A stretch of DNA of 64,000 bases from Psychrobacter immobilis (GTDB taxonomy: Bacteria; Pseudomonadota; Gammaproteobacteria; Pseudomonadales; Moraxellaceae): contig CAJHAA010000005.1 in the NCBI GenBank assembly GCA_904846265.1, positions 1 to 64,000 on the forward strand. The letters run 5' to 3'. Below are positions 17,798 to 27,258 of this stretch, in pieces. The notes under the pieces are model-generated. The model worked only from the letters and a program-made list of their open reading frames with translations, did no database searches and was not told the origin of the DNA. The position numbers and the translations under genes are program-made. Numbering within the stretch: position 1 is the first letter of the stretch; each line of letters opens with the position of its first letter.

Positions 17798-19585
17798 TCA
17801 ATGCAATGGCACCACTCGCATTACTTCTTCTATGGTCGTCAGCCCTTCACTAATACGCTTTGCACCCGATAAGCGCAATGGCTGCACACCTTCGCGGTAC
17901 GCTTGCTGCTTAAGCACATCTAAATTGGCATCGGCGGCGACCAGTTTTTTTAGCTCATTTGACAACGGCATGATCTCGTACAGACCAACGCGACCTTGAT
18001 AGCCCGTATGGCGACAATGCTCGCAGCCTTGCGCCGTATAAATTTGCGCTGGAGCGGGCGCACGCCAAGGCTGAACCAATTCCTGCCACTGAATAGCAAT
18101 TTCACTGTCTGGGATTACGTCTAGAGCTTTTTTGCAATGCGGACATAAGGTGCGTAGCAAACGCTGCGCCATGACGCCTAATATCGTCGCTGAGGTTAAA
18201 AACGGCTGAATGCCCAAATCATGCAAGCGAGTAAGTGAGCTTGGTGCATCATTGGTATGCAACGTCGAGAGTACCAAATGTCCAGTGAGTGATGCTTGTA
18301 CTGCCATATTGGCGGTTTCGGCATCGCGAATCTCACCAACCATAATGATATCTGGGTCTTGGCGCATCAAAGAGCGAATACCATCGGCAAAGTGCAAATC
18401 AACCCCTGGATTAACCTGCATTTGGTTGAAAGCTGGTTCAATCATCTCGATAGGATCTTCAATCGTACAAACGTTAACTTGTTCTGTGGCGAGCTGCTTA
18501 AGCGTACTGTACAACGTCGTAGTCTTACCTGAACCCGTTGGCCCTGTGACCAAAATAATACCGTTGGGATGCGCTGTCAGCTCATGCCAAGTATCGAGCT
18601 GTTTACCTGACAAACCAAGCTGAGCAAACGAGCGCACCAGCACTTCAGGGTCAAATACCCGCATCACCAGCTTTTCGCCAAAGGCTGTCGGCATCGTCGA
18701 TAGGCGCAGCTCAGTTTCTAGACCCTTTGGCGTACGGGTTTTCAACCTACCATCTTGTGGTTTGCGTTTTTCTGCCACATTCAGTCGTCCTAATATTTTA
18801 ATCCGCGCCGTCACCGCGACAATGATTGCCAAAGGCATCTCATAGACGGTATGTAGCACGCCATCGATACGAAAACGGACTTTACCCGTCTCACGGCGAG
18901 GCTCTAAATGGATATCACTGGCTCGCTGCTCAAAAGCATATTGCAACAACCAATCGACAACTCTGACAATATGTTGATCGTTGGCATCAGGGTTGGTATT
19001 GTCGCCCAGTTGCAATAATGCCTCAACATTGGTGACATCAGCCGCCGCCCGCTTATGGACACTATTTGCTCCTGCAATCGCTTGGGTGACTTGGTAAAAC
19101 TCTTGACGGTAGCGATTGATTTGCTCAGGATTGATATAAACCGTACGATAGCTTTTAGACTTGATTAATTTTTCGATACTTGTCTGCCACTCCGTACAAA
19201 ACGGCTGGTCTGTACCGATGACGACTTCATCATTCGTCACTTCAATGGGCAAAATATGCTGTGAGCGGGCATATTCAAAGGACATCAGTTGGGTCACGGC
19301 TGGGACATCGACTTTTAATGGATCAATACGGACAAGTGCCATGCCTGCTTTGGCAGCCAACCATTGATTCAACCATACCAAAGTCAATTTATGCTCAACG
19401 TTTTTATCGAGTGCATGACCGTTTGGCAGACCAAATTCACTGATGGTCAGGAGTGGATGCTGCGCTTTATCACGGCGGCTCGTCATCACTAAATTGTAGC
19501 CACGCTGATCAATTACCTTATCTGCCAATAGTTCATCTAAGCACCAACGTAAATCAATCACGATTGAATATTTCTGAGCAGACAT
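17798..19585 (-). CDS. gspE: Type II secretion ATPase GspE
   Basis: A 595-residue GspE/PulE ATPase. It has an N-terminal T2SSE_N domain, the segment QRASDIHLEPRRETGKVRFR, Walker A GPTGSGKTTT near 347, the Asp box VCTIEDPIE, Walker B PDIIMVGEIRDAETA, and the His box LTGHLVLSTLHTND. The C-terminal zinc ribbon has two CxxC pairs, CPHC and CEHC. The zinc module and lack of retraction features favour GspE over PilB, though PilB is a close relative. It powers the pseudopilus whose minor subunits are encoded about 3 kb away on the same strand. No other gsp gene adjoins it. Confidence 0.9.
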   Translation of the reverse strand: MSAQKYSIVIDLRWCLDELLADKVIDQRGYNLVMTSRRDKAQHPLLTISEFGLPNGHALDKNVEHKLTLVWLNQWLAAKAGMALVRIDPLKVDVPAVTQLMSFEYARSQHILPIEVTNDEVVIGTDQPFCTEWQTSIEKLIKSKSYRTVYINPEQINRYRQEFYQVTQAIAGANSVHKRAAADVTNVEALLQLGDNTNPDANDQHIVRVVDWLLQYAFEQRASDIHLEPRRETGKVRFRIDGVLHTVYEMPLAIIVAVTARIKILGRLNVAEKRKPQDGRLKTRTPKGLETELRLSTMPTAFGEKLVMRVFDPEVLVRSFAQLGLSGKQLDTWHELTAHPNGIILVTGPTGSGKTTTLYSTLKQLATEQVNVCTIEDPIEMIEPAFNQMQVNPGVDLHFADGIRSLMRQDPDIIMVGEIRDAETANMAVQASLTGHLVLSTLHTNDAPSSLTRLHDLGIQPFLTSATILGVMAQRLLRTLCPHCKKALDVIPDSEIAIQWQELVQPWRAPAPAQIYTAQGCEHCRHTGYQGRVGLYEIMPLSNELKKLVAADANLDVLKQQAYREGVQPLRLSGAKRISEGLTTIEEVMRVVPLH

Positions 19586-19670
19586 ATTTTTCTTCTTTTA
19601 TTATTGATGCGTTATTTATTGAGGAGTGATTTATGGATAATTCATGCGGCAGTAATGGCGTCACTGGGCG

Positions 19671-20546
19671 CTACAAGCTCACTTTCACAACAGCCATTAT
19701 CTGCAATTGCCCTGATTCTATCAACTGGAAGCTCACATCGACAGACTTATAACGCATGACAAACGGCGTATTGATCTCCGCGCGACGATAGGCTGGACGC
19801 GGGTCTTGCGCAATTAATGCTTTAATAGTCTCGATATCAGCAATGAACAATTGCTCTTGCATTTGTCGAATAAGCGTCGCTACACTATTATTTTTTGCAT
19901 GAATAGCTTTCTTATTATTTTTATTTTCAGTCTCATTGTCATTTTTATCGCATCGTCCAGCATCAACCAACGTCATAAATTGCTCGTAAGCAGACTCCGT
20001 GATAATTATCTCTAATAAATCTGGCGCAGTTGGCGCAAACCCGCTTTTTACATTGCTGAGCGCATCGCTATAAGCGACATAGGGCTTAATATCGATAATC
20101 GGCGTACCATCTATCATATCTGCACCGCTAATAATAAGTAACACGCGCCCATCACAAACCTCGATACTTTCAAGCTTGACGACAGATAACCCAAGCGCTG
20201 AGGGTCGATACATACTGCGACTGGCAAACACCCCTATTTTTTGATTGCCACCGAGCCTTGGTGGGCGGACTTGCGCACGAAAGTCAGTGCCGCTTTTGCC
20301 AATGTGACTGTCTTTATTGGTATAGTTATGATGAAACTGCCAACTGATCCAGATATGGCTGAACGCGTCTAAACCGGCAAATGCTGCTGGCGAGTCATAA
20401 GGCGCTATCATCTCAATGATACTGGTGAGCGCAACCAAGTTCGGCTGGCGTGGCGCACCAAATTTCTGTGATAGCGGCGCGCGATGGTAGCCAATCATTG
20501 GCGCATGGTGGTAACCCGCCAAAGAGATATTATCATCGGACATCAT
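19671..20546 (-). CDS. trmO: tRNA (adenine(37)-N6)-methyltransferase TrmO
   Basis: A 291-residue UPF0066/TsaA-family protein that methylates the t6A base at position 37 of some threonine tRNAs using S-adenosylmethionine. Seen: IGYHRAPLSQKFGAPRQPN at the N-terminus, AGLDAFSHIWISWQFH, VRPPRLGGNQKIGVFASRSM, YRPSALGLSVVKLE and the C-terminal domain with DPRPAYRR. An Asn/Lys-rich insert (near residues 210-225) is unlike the enteric enzyme. GGAGA lies 5 bases before the first of two adjacent ATGs. Confidence 0.92.
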   Translation of the reverse strand: MMSDDNISLAGYHHAPMIGYHRAPLSQKFGAPRQPNLVALTSIIEMIAPYDSPAAFAGLDAFSHIWISWQFHHNYTNKDSHIGKSGTDFRAQVRPPRLGGNQKIGVFASRSMYRPSALGLSVVKLESIEVCDGRVLLIISGADMIDGTPIIDIKPYVAYSDALSNVKSGFAPTAPDLLEIIITESAYEQFMTLVDAGRCDKNDNETENKNNKKAIHAKNNSVATLIRQMQEQLFIADIETIKALIAQDPRPAYRRAEINTPFVMRYKSVDVSFQLIESGQLQIMAVVKVSL

Positions 20547-21046
20547 GTTTCTCCAAAAAACCGTTCAATAGTAAGCATCTGCTTTTATGAGAGCGTTTAG
20601 CACATATTATCTAGTGATACAAAATTACTCACTAACGATATTCCATTTTATCATGCCCCATCGTCGCTGCCAGACGGATTTTTATTTTAAATTTTGGTAT
20701 TATGAGCCATAAATTCGATGAGAGCCTTTATTTTTCAACCCTTATAAGCCAGCAACAGCCATTGTCGTGGTTTGGCAGGTGACAGATTCAGTCGTATCTA
20801 TCCTTAGACCTTATCAGTCCCTCTCCTGATTTTAAATGCTCAATAAGGTGTTAGAATATCGCCCCATCACATTGGTTAAAACATCGGCTATGCTACTTAC
20901 TTTGCATGATAGAGGTTTTAAACGATTAGCTGTTCCAATAGTGATTGAAAATTTACTACCCTTCTATACCCTTTTTCATTGAAAATTTTAATTTAACACT
21001 CATTTAAACTTAATAAAACCGATAGCAACTTATTAACGAGGACTTT
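20547..21046. other. Intergenic region between trmO and fpr
   Basis: 500 bases between divergent genes. I see no coding frame and no RNA gene. The fpr ribosome site ACGAGGA is at its right end. AT-rich with several weak TATAAT-like boxes; nothing specific can be assigned. Confidence 0.3.
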
Positions 21047-21820
21047 ATGTCAAAACTTCGCACCGAAACGGTCACAGAGGTTCATCACTGGAATGACGCT
21101 CTATTTAGCATCAAGACAACTCGCGACGATGGCCTGCGCTTTCGTAATGGCGAATTTGCGATGATCGGAATCGTTGTCGATGGCAGACCGCTATTGCGCG
21201 CTTATTCGATTGCTAGCCCGAACTACGAAGATCACTTGGAATTCTTTTCTATTAAGGTTCAAGATGGTCCATTAACCTCGCGCTTGCAGCATATTAAAGT
21301 TGGTGACGAGCTGTTGGTCAGCAAAAAACCAACGGGCACTTTGGTACTAGATGATTTACTGCCCGGCAAAAACCTTTATATGCTCTCTACAGGCACTGGA
21401 CTGGCGCCATTTTTATCGTTGGCACGTGATCCTGAAGTCTATGAACGCTTTGAAAAAATCATCTTGGTACATGGTGTGCGCCATGTCGATGATTTGGCGT
21501 ATCGTGATATGTTTGAAAATGAGTTACCTAACGACGAGATCTTTGGTGAATGGTACCGTGAAAAATTCATCTACTACCCAACAGTGACTCGTGAGGATTT
21601 CAAAAATCAAGGTCGCGTGACTGACTTAATGACCTCAGGAAAGCTCTTTGAAGACATTGGCTTACCACCGATGAATAAAGAAGACGACCGTGTCATGATC
21701 TGCGGTAGCATGCCATTTAATGCTGAAGTTTCAGCGATTTTGGACGATTTTGGTTTGACCGTTTCACCACGCATGGGTGTCCAAGCAGATTATGCCGTTG
21801 AACGCGCTTTTGTAGGTTAA
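21047..21820 (+). CDS. fpr: Ferredoxin/flavodoxin-NADP+ reductase
   Basis: A 257-residue FAD enzyme. FAD-binding LLRAYSIASPNYEDHLEFFS and KKPTGTLVLDDL, NADP-binding LSTGTGLAPFLSLARDPEVY and RVMICGSMPFNAEV, and the C-terminal aromatic-type end YAVERAFVG identify the bacterial Fpr type. It passes electrons between NADPH and ferredoxin or flavodoxin, and helps in oxidative stress. AGGA is 6 bases before the ATG. The tRNA promoter begins within 45 bases of its stop. Confidence 0.95.
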   Translation: MSKLRTETVTEVHHWNDALFSIKTTRDDGLRFRNGEFAMIGIVVDGRPLLRAYSIASPNYEDHLEFFSIKVQDGPLTSRLQHIKVGDELLVSKKPTGTLVLDDLLPGKNLYMLSTGTGLAPFLSLARDPEVYERFEKIILVHGVRHVDDLAYRDMFENELPNDEIFGEWYREKFIYYPTVTREDFKNQGRVTDLMTSGKLFEDIGLPPMNKEDDRVMICGSMPFNAEVSAILDDFGLTVSPRMGVQADYAVERAFVG

Positions 21821-21862
21821 ACCATTTTTTTTGATTTAATTGAAAATTATATCAAATAATTC

Positions 21863-21890
21863 TTGACGGATAAAAATAGGCTGCTATAAT
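21863..21890 (+). promoter_or_regulatory. Promoter of the tRNA-Leu gene
   Basis: TTGACG (21863-21868) and TATAAT (21885-21890) with a 16-base spacer are close to sigma-70 consensus. Transcription would begin near 21897, about 67 bases before the mature tRNA. Confidence 0.8.
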
Positions 21891-21963
21891 ACGCAGCCTA
21901 TACAGAGTTAACCCTGTAGCCCAATTCGATAATCTCTATCTAATAGACCTTATCTTCTAACAT

Positions 21964-22049
21964 GCCAGTGTGATGGAATTGGTAGACATGACGGATTCAA
22001 AATCCGTTGCCTAATAAGCGTGTCGGTTCGAGTCCGACCACTGGTACCA
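21964..22049 (+). tRNA. tRNA-Leu, anticodon CAA
   Basis: Acceptor GCCAGTG pairs with CACTGGT, followed by A-CCA encoded in the DNA. The anticodon arm is ACGGA-TTCAAAA-TCCGT, giving CAA (reads UUG). A long variable arm and the T arm GTCGG-TTCGAGT-CCGAC complete an 86-base class II tRNA. It has its own promoter and terminator. Confidence 0.96.
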
Positions 22050-22066
22050 ATATTAGTAACAAATCA

Positions 22067-22090
22067 GCCTCCTCATTAGGAGGTTTTTTT
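22067..22090 (+). terminator. Rho-independent terminator after tRNA-Leu
   Basis: Perfect stem CCTCCT-CATT-AGGAGG (22068-22083) followed by seven T, 18 bases beyond the tRNA CCA. Confidence 0.88.
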
Positions 22091-22114
22091 GTGCCGGTAA
22101 TATTATTGCTATAC

Positions 22115-22360
22115 TTACTTCTCTATTTCAGATTGCAGCACCGCAATTATCCTAATGGGCACGGCAAACTCCCACGGCATGCCAGCATTACAATAAAAAT
22201 GTCCGTCACGGAATGATACGATATAAGCCGTAAAATCATTACCACAATGATCCATCATTGCTTGCTCATCACTATCATCACAAACCGCACACCATACTTT
22301 TTTATCGCCGCGTGCTAGCATCGCTCTTGTTAAATCGCTCCCTTTTAGTTCATTATTCAT
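22115..22360 (-). CDS. Small hypothetical protein
   Basis: An 81-residue soluble protein if started at MNNELKGSDLTRAMLARGDK, which has AAGGAG 6 bases upstream; an in-frame ATG 6 codons earlier (at 22378) is a weaker choice. It contains KKVWCAVCDDSDEQAMMDHC, GNDFTAYIVSFRDGHFYCNA and GMPWEFAVPIRI. Four cysteines and tightly packed beta-like segments suggest a compact fold, but I do not recognise the family. It converges with the tRNA. The good ribosome site and non-random composition support a real gene. Confidence 0.65.
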   Translation of the reverse strand: MNNELKGSDLTRAMLARGDKKVWCAVCDDSDEQAMMDHCGNDFTAYIVSFRDGHFYCNAGMPWEFAVPIRIIAVLQSEIEK

Positions 22361-22378
22361 CATCAGCTCCTTAGTCAT

Positions 22379-22862
22379 TCTAAACTCTCTAATATCAAGT
22401 CCTTAAAGAGTTAATTTTACCAAAACTCCATTTTCGATCTTGGCATGAGCGATAAGCAATGTCTTTTTTACATGGTCATAGAGGCGCACAAGGCATTACT
22501 TACTGTTTTACAGTCATCCATTAGCGCGGATACTATATTGTAAAACACCAGAATCAAAACTGTAACATCTAAATGTGAGATTTATGACAAACGGTGAGGT
22601 GGATACGACAGGTGGTGCAAGAGTACAAATGAGTTTGATTTACAGTAGACCTAGATCATTCAAGAGCAAAAACATGTTTGCTAAATACGATTTTTTTGAA
22701 TTAACACCTCTGTTTATCATTAACTAACTCTATGATATATAAGATTTATGACATATAAAACTATTCATATATCATTGCTAGCGTTCTACTAACCTAGCAA
22801 AGGAGTCTATCGATAAATTTAAATTTTGATACTCAATCAAAGCGCTTGAATCAGGTAAAATA
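22379..22862. other. Intergenic region upstream of dinB
   Basis: 484 bases with no coding frame. It holds a small palindrome ACTGT-TTT-ACAGT (22502-22514) and a 9-bp inverted repeat TGTTTTACA / TGTAAAACA (22504-22512 and 22539-22547). No standard LexA box (CTGT-N8-ACAG) is seen before dinB. Confidence 0.4.
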
Positions 22863-23954
22863 GTGAGTATGACAACTTCTATAAATGCTAGCCCCCGTAA
22901 AATCATTCATATAGACATGGATGCTTTTTATGCCAGTGTGGAGCAGCGTGACTTTCCTGAACTGCGCGGTAAGCCATTGGTGGTTGGTGGCGATCCAAGT
23001 GGTCGCGGTGTGGTCGCAGCAGCCAGCTATGAGGTGCGTAAATTTGGTGTACGCTCTGCCATGTCTTGTTATGAGGCGCGTAAACGTTGCCCAGAAGTCA
23101 TTTTTGTTAGGCCACGTTTTGAGGTTTATCGCGCAGTTAGTAGCGATATCCGCCAAATTATGTACCGCTTAACGCCACATGTTGAACCATTGTCTCTAGA
23201 TGAGGCCTATCTCGATGTTACAGGGCTACATGTTCATAAAGGCTCAGCGACCTTGATGGCGAACTGGCTAAGGGCACAAATACTAGCGCATACTGGATTA
23301 ACGGCCTCAGCAGGTGTGTCGTTTAACAAGATGCTGGCTAAAATTGCCTCTGATATCAATAAGCCTAATGGTACGGCAATTATCACACCAGCGGATGCTG
23401 ATGCCTTTATCAGTACGCTACCTATCGAGCGCTTTCATGGTATTGGCAAAGCCACTGCCAAGCGTTTACATGCGATGGGTGTAAGTACTGGCGCCGATCT
23501 CAAGCGAATGCAAGCGGCTGTCTTGGTGCAGGAGTTCGGCAAGCGTGGGCAGTTTTATCACGATATTGCCCATGGGCGTGATGAGCGTGCTGTCAAATCT
23601 GAGCGCGCGCATAAATCTGTGGGTTCTGAGACCACATTCAAAGACAATCTAAGTGATAACCATGAATTACGTATACAAATTTATGAACAGAATGCCGATG
23701 CTTTTCATCAACTGCAACAAAAACAGCTGGTCGCCTATACCATTACTCTAAAAGTTAAATACGCAGACTTCACTCAAATCACCCGCTCACACACGCTATC
23801 GACTGCCTTTAACAGTGCTGATTCTGCCCATTATTGGTTAGACAAACTGTTTTTAGACATCCCTCGTGAGCTACCTATCCGCTTAGTCGGTGTTATTTTC
23901 TCTTCATTAGCACCTGCCGCCCAATTGTTGCCGCAGTTAAATTTGTTTGAATAA
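22863..23954 (+). CDS. dinB: DNA polymerase IV
   Basis: A Y-family translesion polymerase. Catalytic IIHIDMDAFYASVEQRD and the second metal site PLSLDEAYLDVT are intact. VVAAASYEVRKFGVRSAMSC, SAGVSFNKMLAKIASDINKP and a little-finger domain follow. The chosen GTG start has AGG 8 bases upstream; an ATG two codons later is equally usable. The protein ends ...LLPQLNLFE, a QxNLF-like beta-clamp-binding tail. It copies past damaged bases. No SOS box is evident upstream, in line with the unusual SOS control of Moraxellaceae. Confidence 0.95.
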   Translation: MSMTTSINASPRKIIHIDMDAFYASVEQRDFPELRGKPLVVGGDPSGRGVVAAASYEVRKFGVRSAMSCYEARKRCPEVIFVRPRFEVYRAVSSDIRQIMYRLTPHVEPLSLDEAYLDVTGLHVHKGSATLMANWLRAQILAHTGLTASAGVSFNKMLAKIASDINKPNGTAIITPADADAFISTLPIERFHGIGKATAKRLHAMGVSTGADLKRMQAAVLVQEFGKRGQFYHDIAHGRDERAVKSERAHKSVGSETTFKDNLSDNHELRIQIYEQNADAFHQLQQKQLVAYTITLKVKYADFTQITRSHTLSTAFNSADSAHYWLDKLFLDIPRELPIRLVGVIFSSLAPAAQLLPQLNLFE

Positions 23955-24120
23955 CATACTGACGCTTATCGCTTTTGTTGATGATTCATTCTAACAATTA
24001 ATGCTTAGGCTATTTAATATACAAACCGTTTTGTGCGCATGAGTCGTTACTAAACTGTCCTTTCATGACCTCGTTTCTGCTACAATTACGCCAAAATTTA
24101 CATTCATTTAAAGATTGATT

Positions 24121-25341
24121 ATGACCGATTTTCACACTATAGATTCTACTACTGCCGCCTCAATTGATGCCAAAAAAAACAACAATGATTTGAATTATTT
24201 GAGCGTTGATGACTATGATTATGAGCTGCCAGATAGCCTGATTGCACGCTATCCTCTCTCACAGCGTTCTGCCTCAAAACTTTTGTATTTGCCCGCCAAT
24301 AATCAAAAAGACTCTACGCTTGTAGAAGATCGCTTATTCACTGAGTTACCTGACTTATTAAATGAAGGTGATTTGATTGTATTTAATGATACAAAGGTGA
24401 TGAAAGCACGCCTCTTCGGACAAAAGGATACTGGCGGTAAGCTTGAAGTATTGATTGAACGTTTGGTTGATATCTCAGATTTAGAGACAGCGACTTTATA
24501 TGTAGAGGCTGAAAAATCTGTAGAAGCTGCAAATGACAAACCCCTGAATCAAGAACATATTGCACTTTGCCATGTTAAAGCCAGTAAAGCGCTCAAACTT
24601 GGACAACACTTGCAGCTTGCTGACGGTCATATGAAGGCGGTGATGATTGGTCGTCAAGACAACTTATTTATTTTAGCATTTGATGCGCCGATCTTGCCGC
24701 ATTTAGAGCTTTATGGTGAGCTGCCTATTCCCCCCTACTTTGAACGTCATGCGGATGAGACAGACAATACTCGTTATCAAACGGTTTTTCATGATCCAAC
24801 CAAGCTTGCGAGCGTGGCTGCACCGACTGCAAGCTTACACTTTGATGAATCGGTACTGAGCAAACTTGCGGCAAAAGGTATTCGTACGGCTTTTGTGACT
24901 TTACACGTTGGCGCTGGTACATTTGCGCCAGTAAAAACGGACAACTTGCTCAATCACACCATGCATAGTGAATATGCACATTTACCACAAGCAACTGCTG
25001 AGCTCATCAATCAAACCCATGCGAATGGTAAACAAATCATCGCTATTGGCACCACGGTCACACGCGTGCTCGAAACGGCTTATCAAAAAACAGCCGTTAA
25101 TGGGCAGCCCCTCTCCAGCTGGTCAGGTGACACCGATATATTCATTTACCCAGGGTTTAAGTTTGGTGTGATAGATCGACTGTTGACCAATTTCCATTTA
25201 CCCAAATCAACGTTGTTAATGCTGGTGTCGGCATTTTCGGGTAAAGATGCCATTGAGCATGCTTATCAACATGCGATTAAAGAACAGTATCGCTTCTTTA
25301 GTTATGGCGATGCAATGCTGCTCGACAGAAAGCGAGATTAG
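24121..25341 (+). CDS. queA: S-adenosylmethionine:tRNA ribosyltransferase-isomerase
   Basis: A 406-residue QueA that adds the epoxycyclopentanediol ring in queuosine synthesis at wobble position 34. YELPDSLIARYPLSQRSASK, DLIVFNDTKVMKARLFGQK, GELPIPPYFER, YQTVFHDPTKLASVAAPTAS, TLHVGAGTFAPVKTDN and FHLPKSTLLMLVSAF are the family boxes. The ATG used gives about 35 residues before the conserved start, against a few in E. coli. A TTG two codons earlier is also open but not needed. The tgt gene that usually follows is absent here. Confidence 0.94.
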   Translation: MTDFHTIDSTTAASIDAKKNNNDLNYLSVDDYDYELPDSLIARYPLSQRSASKLLYLPANNQKDSTLVEDRLFTELPDLLNEGDLIVFNDTKVMKARLFGQKDTGGKLEVLIERLVDISDLETATLYVEAEKSVEAANDKPLNQEHIALCHVKASKALKLGQHLQLADGHMKAVMIGRQDNLFILAFDAPILPHLELYGELPIPPYFERHADETDNTRYQTVFHDPTKLASVAAPTASLHFDESVLSKLAAKGIRTAFVTLHVGAGTFAPVKTDNLLNHTMHSEYAHLPQATAELINQTHANGKQIIAIGTTVTRVLETAYQKTAVNGQPLSSWSGDTDIFIYPGFKFGVIDRLLTNFHLPKSTLLMLVSAFSGKDAIEHAYQHAIKEQYRFFSYGDAMLLDRKRD

Positions 25342-25452
25342 ACAATACTCAAACATTTTTTGTATTGTCCACAACAGTTTTGAAATAAACTGGTAAACTA
25401 AATGGTATTTTGTTATAACAGCACAGATAACTTATATCTTAAAGGTCTGCAC

Positions 25453-27207
25453 ATGTCTTGTCATTTATCTCATCGGTTGACTACGGTACATCGCGCGGTC
25501 TCGATGGCACTACTTTGTTCCGTAGGCTATGCGGCTCTCGCATCGAGTGCACAAGCTGCAACGATTGGTAAGACTGTTGTGACCTCTGCCCAGCATGAGC
25601 CGCTAGCTGCGAGCATTGTGGTCAGTGATATTCGAGCCGCTGACTTTTCAGCAAGTTTGGCAAACTCTACTATTTATCAGCAAATGGGCTTAGCCCAAAC
25701 TGATTCGATGACCGTACGTTTTAAACCTACCTCAGCGACCAGCGGTCAAGTATTTATTACTACTTCACAACCTGTATCCACACCTTTTGCTGATGTGGTT
25801 TTAAACATAAATGATAAGGGTCAACGCAACGTCATTCCCAAGACATTGTTGATGCCGCTCAATAGCCGTTTGCCCATTGACGCGCCTAAAAATATCGTTA
25901 CTGGCGCAAAGAAACCCAATCTACCCAGTGTGTCCTCTAATACGGCTAAACCGTTGACCGTTAGAGAAGGTGCACCGCCGCCATTAACATTATCACCTAT
26001 ACTAGCGACTACTCACTCGTCAACGAGCGAGTTGGTGGCGTCTAAATTGCCAGCACCTAATATCCAAGCACCTACAACGACTCCTACTTCGCAAGGCAAC
26101 AATCTTGCTTATGCGCCTAGCCGGCTAGATAATGGTCGTTTAAACAACGTTAACAATACTCTTAACGCTAACGACAATGCTCGTAATCCAACCAGTCGAT
26201 TAGACAATGGTCGCTTGAGTGTAAATGGCAACGTTACCACAATGGGTAACAGCAATATCGACCTCAATTCTGCTAAGAATGTAGCGAATGATACAGCCCT
26301 AGTCAATAACAAGACCATGCCAATAGATAATAGTCTATCAGCTACAGCTGTCACTGATAAGCAGCTCGATATTTTGAATATTCAAGTCACTCGCCAGATA
26401 CAGCCAAGTAGCAAATCAGAAGCTGGCATGATGACTGCTTCTCCTATTATGCCAACGCCGAGTGACAACAAAGCGAGTACACCAAAAGCCAGTCTTGACA
26501 CTAGCAATACAGCTGTCGCCACTGTCCCATCTAGTGTCACCAACAACGCCTCTATCAGTACGGCTGCCAACACTACTACTGCGTCCCAATATCAAGTACA
26601 GCGCAACGACAGTCTATGGGTTATTGCACAGCAAATTGCGCAAGAAAATGACTTAGACATTCAAACAGTAATGAAGCAGATTCAGACACAAAACCCTGAT
26701 GCCTTTATTAATAAAGACGCGGGTCAACTCAAAGCGGATGCCAAGCTTAGCTTGCCCAGTTACGATGTTGTACCATCACAACAAAAACTAGAAGCGGCGA
26801 TTCAGGCGCAAAGACAATATAGCCGCAGAGCAAACACACCTGTGGTAAAAAAGGCCGCAAAAGCACCCTCTAAAAAACCGTCTGAAACAAATCAAGTCGC
26901 TAAACAGCGTAAAAAACCCATGATTACTAAAACACAAACGCTGCCAAAAGCACAATTTTCAGTGCTCGCACCTGGTCGTAATGGCAACGCAGATGGCACC
27001 CAAGCAACATCAGCAGCGGTAACAGGTAATGGTCTCAGCACAGATATATTAGCCACGCTCAAGGCCTCAAGGCAAAGTACAGCAGCTCAAGCTCAGCAGC
27101 TGTCAAAAACCAGCAGTGCACTTGATAGCTATACAAGAAAAATTCAATTACAAAACCAAAAACTGGCTGAGCTCCAAGCTCGTCTCAAAAAACTACGCAA
27201 TCAATAA
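25453..27207 (+). CDS. fimV: FimV-like protein, periplasmic N-terminal half with LysM
   Basis: Start chosen at the ATG after AAAGG, giving 584 residues with a signal peptide that ends SSAQA. The next about 110 residues match the FimV N-terminal beta domain (IGKTVVTSAQHEPLAASIVV, then MTVRFKPTSATSGQVFITTS). A long Asn/Thr/Ser linker repeats SRLDNGRL twice. Near residue 375 is a LysM domain beginning YQVQRNDSLWVIAQQIAQEN. A basic segment and a coiled coil (LQNQKLAELQARLKKLRNQ) end the protein. FimV/HubP proteins organise the cell pole and type IV pili. This ORF stops just before the membrane segment; the rest of FimV is the next ORF in the same frame. Confidence 0.85.
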   Translation: MSCHLSHRLTTVHRAVSMALLCSVGYAALASSAQAATIGKTVVTSAQHEPLAASIVVSDIRAADFSASLANSTIYQQMGLAQTDSMTVRFKPTSATSGQVFITTSQPVSTPFADVVLNINDKGQRNVIPKTLLMPLNSRLPIDAPKNIVTGAKKPNLPSVSSNTAKPLTVREGAPPPLTLSPILATTHSSTSELVASKLPAPNIQAPTTTPTSQGNNLAYAPSRLDNGRLNNVNNTLNANDNARNPTSRLDNGRLSVNGNVTTMGNSNIDLNSAKNVANDTALVNNKTMPIDNSLSATAVTDKQLDILNIQVTRQIQPSSKSEAGMMTASPIMPTPSDNKASTPKASLDTSNTAVATVPSSVTNNASISTAANTTTASQYQVQRNDSLWVIAQQIAQENDLDIQTVMKQIQTQNPDAFINKDAGQLKADAKLSLPSYDVVPSQQKLEAAIQAQRQYSRRANTPVVKKAAKAPSKKPSETNQVAKQRKKPMITKTQTLPKAQFSVLAPGRNGNADGTQATSAAVTGNGLSTDILATLKASRQSTAAQAQQLSKTSSALDSYTRKIQLQNQKLAELQARLKKLRNQ

Positions 27208-27258
27208 TTGCCTAACTGATCAACGCAGTGTGCTGTGATCATAGGCGTGGGAGTAACT

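Noticed and set aside
18210..18623. 137-codon open frame opposite gspE
   Set aside because: Shadow of the conserved ATPase domain with no credible start or domain.
22500..22862. LexA/SOS box before dinB
   Set aside because: ACTGT-N3-ACAGT was tempting but the spacing does not match CTGT-N8-ACAG, and it lies about 350 bases from dinB.
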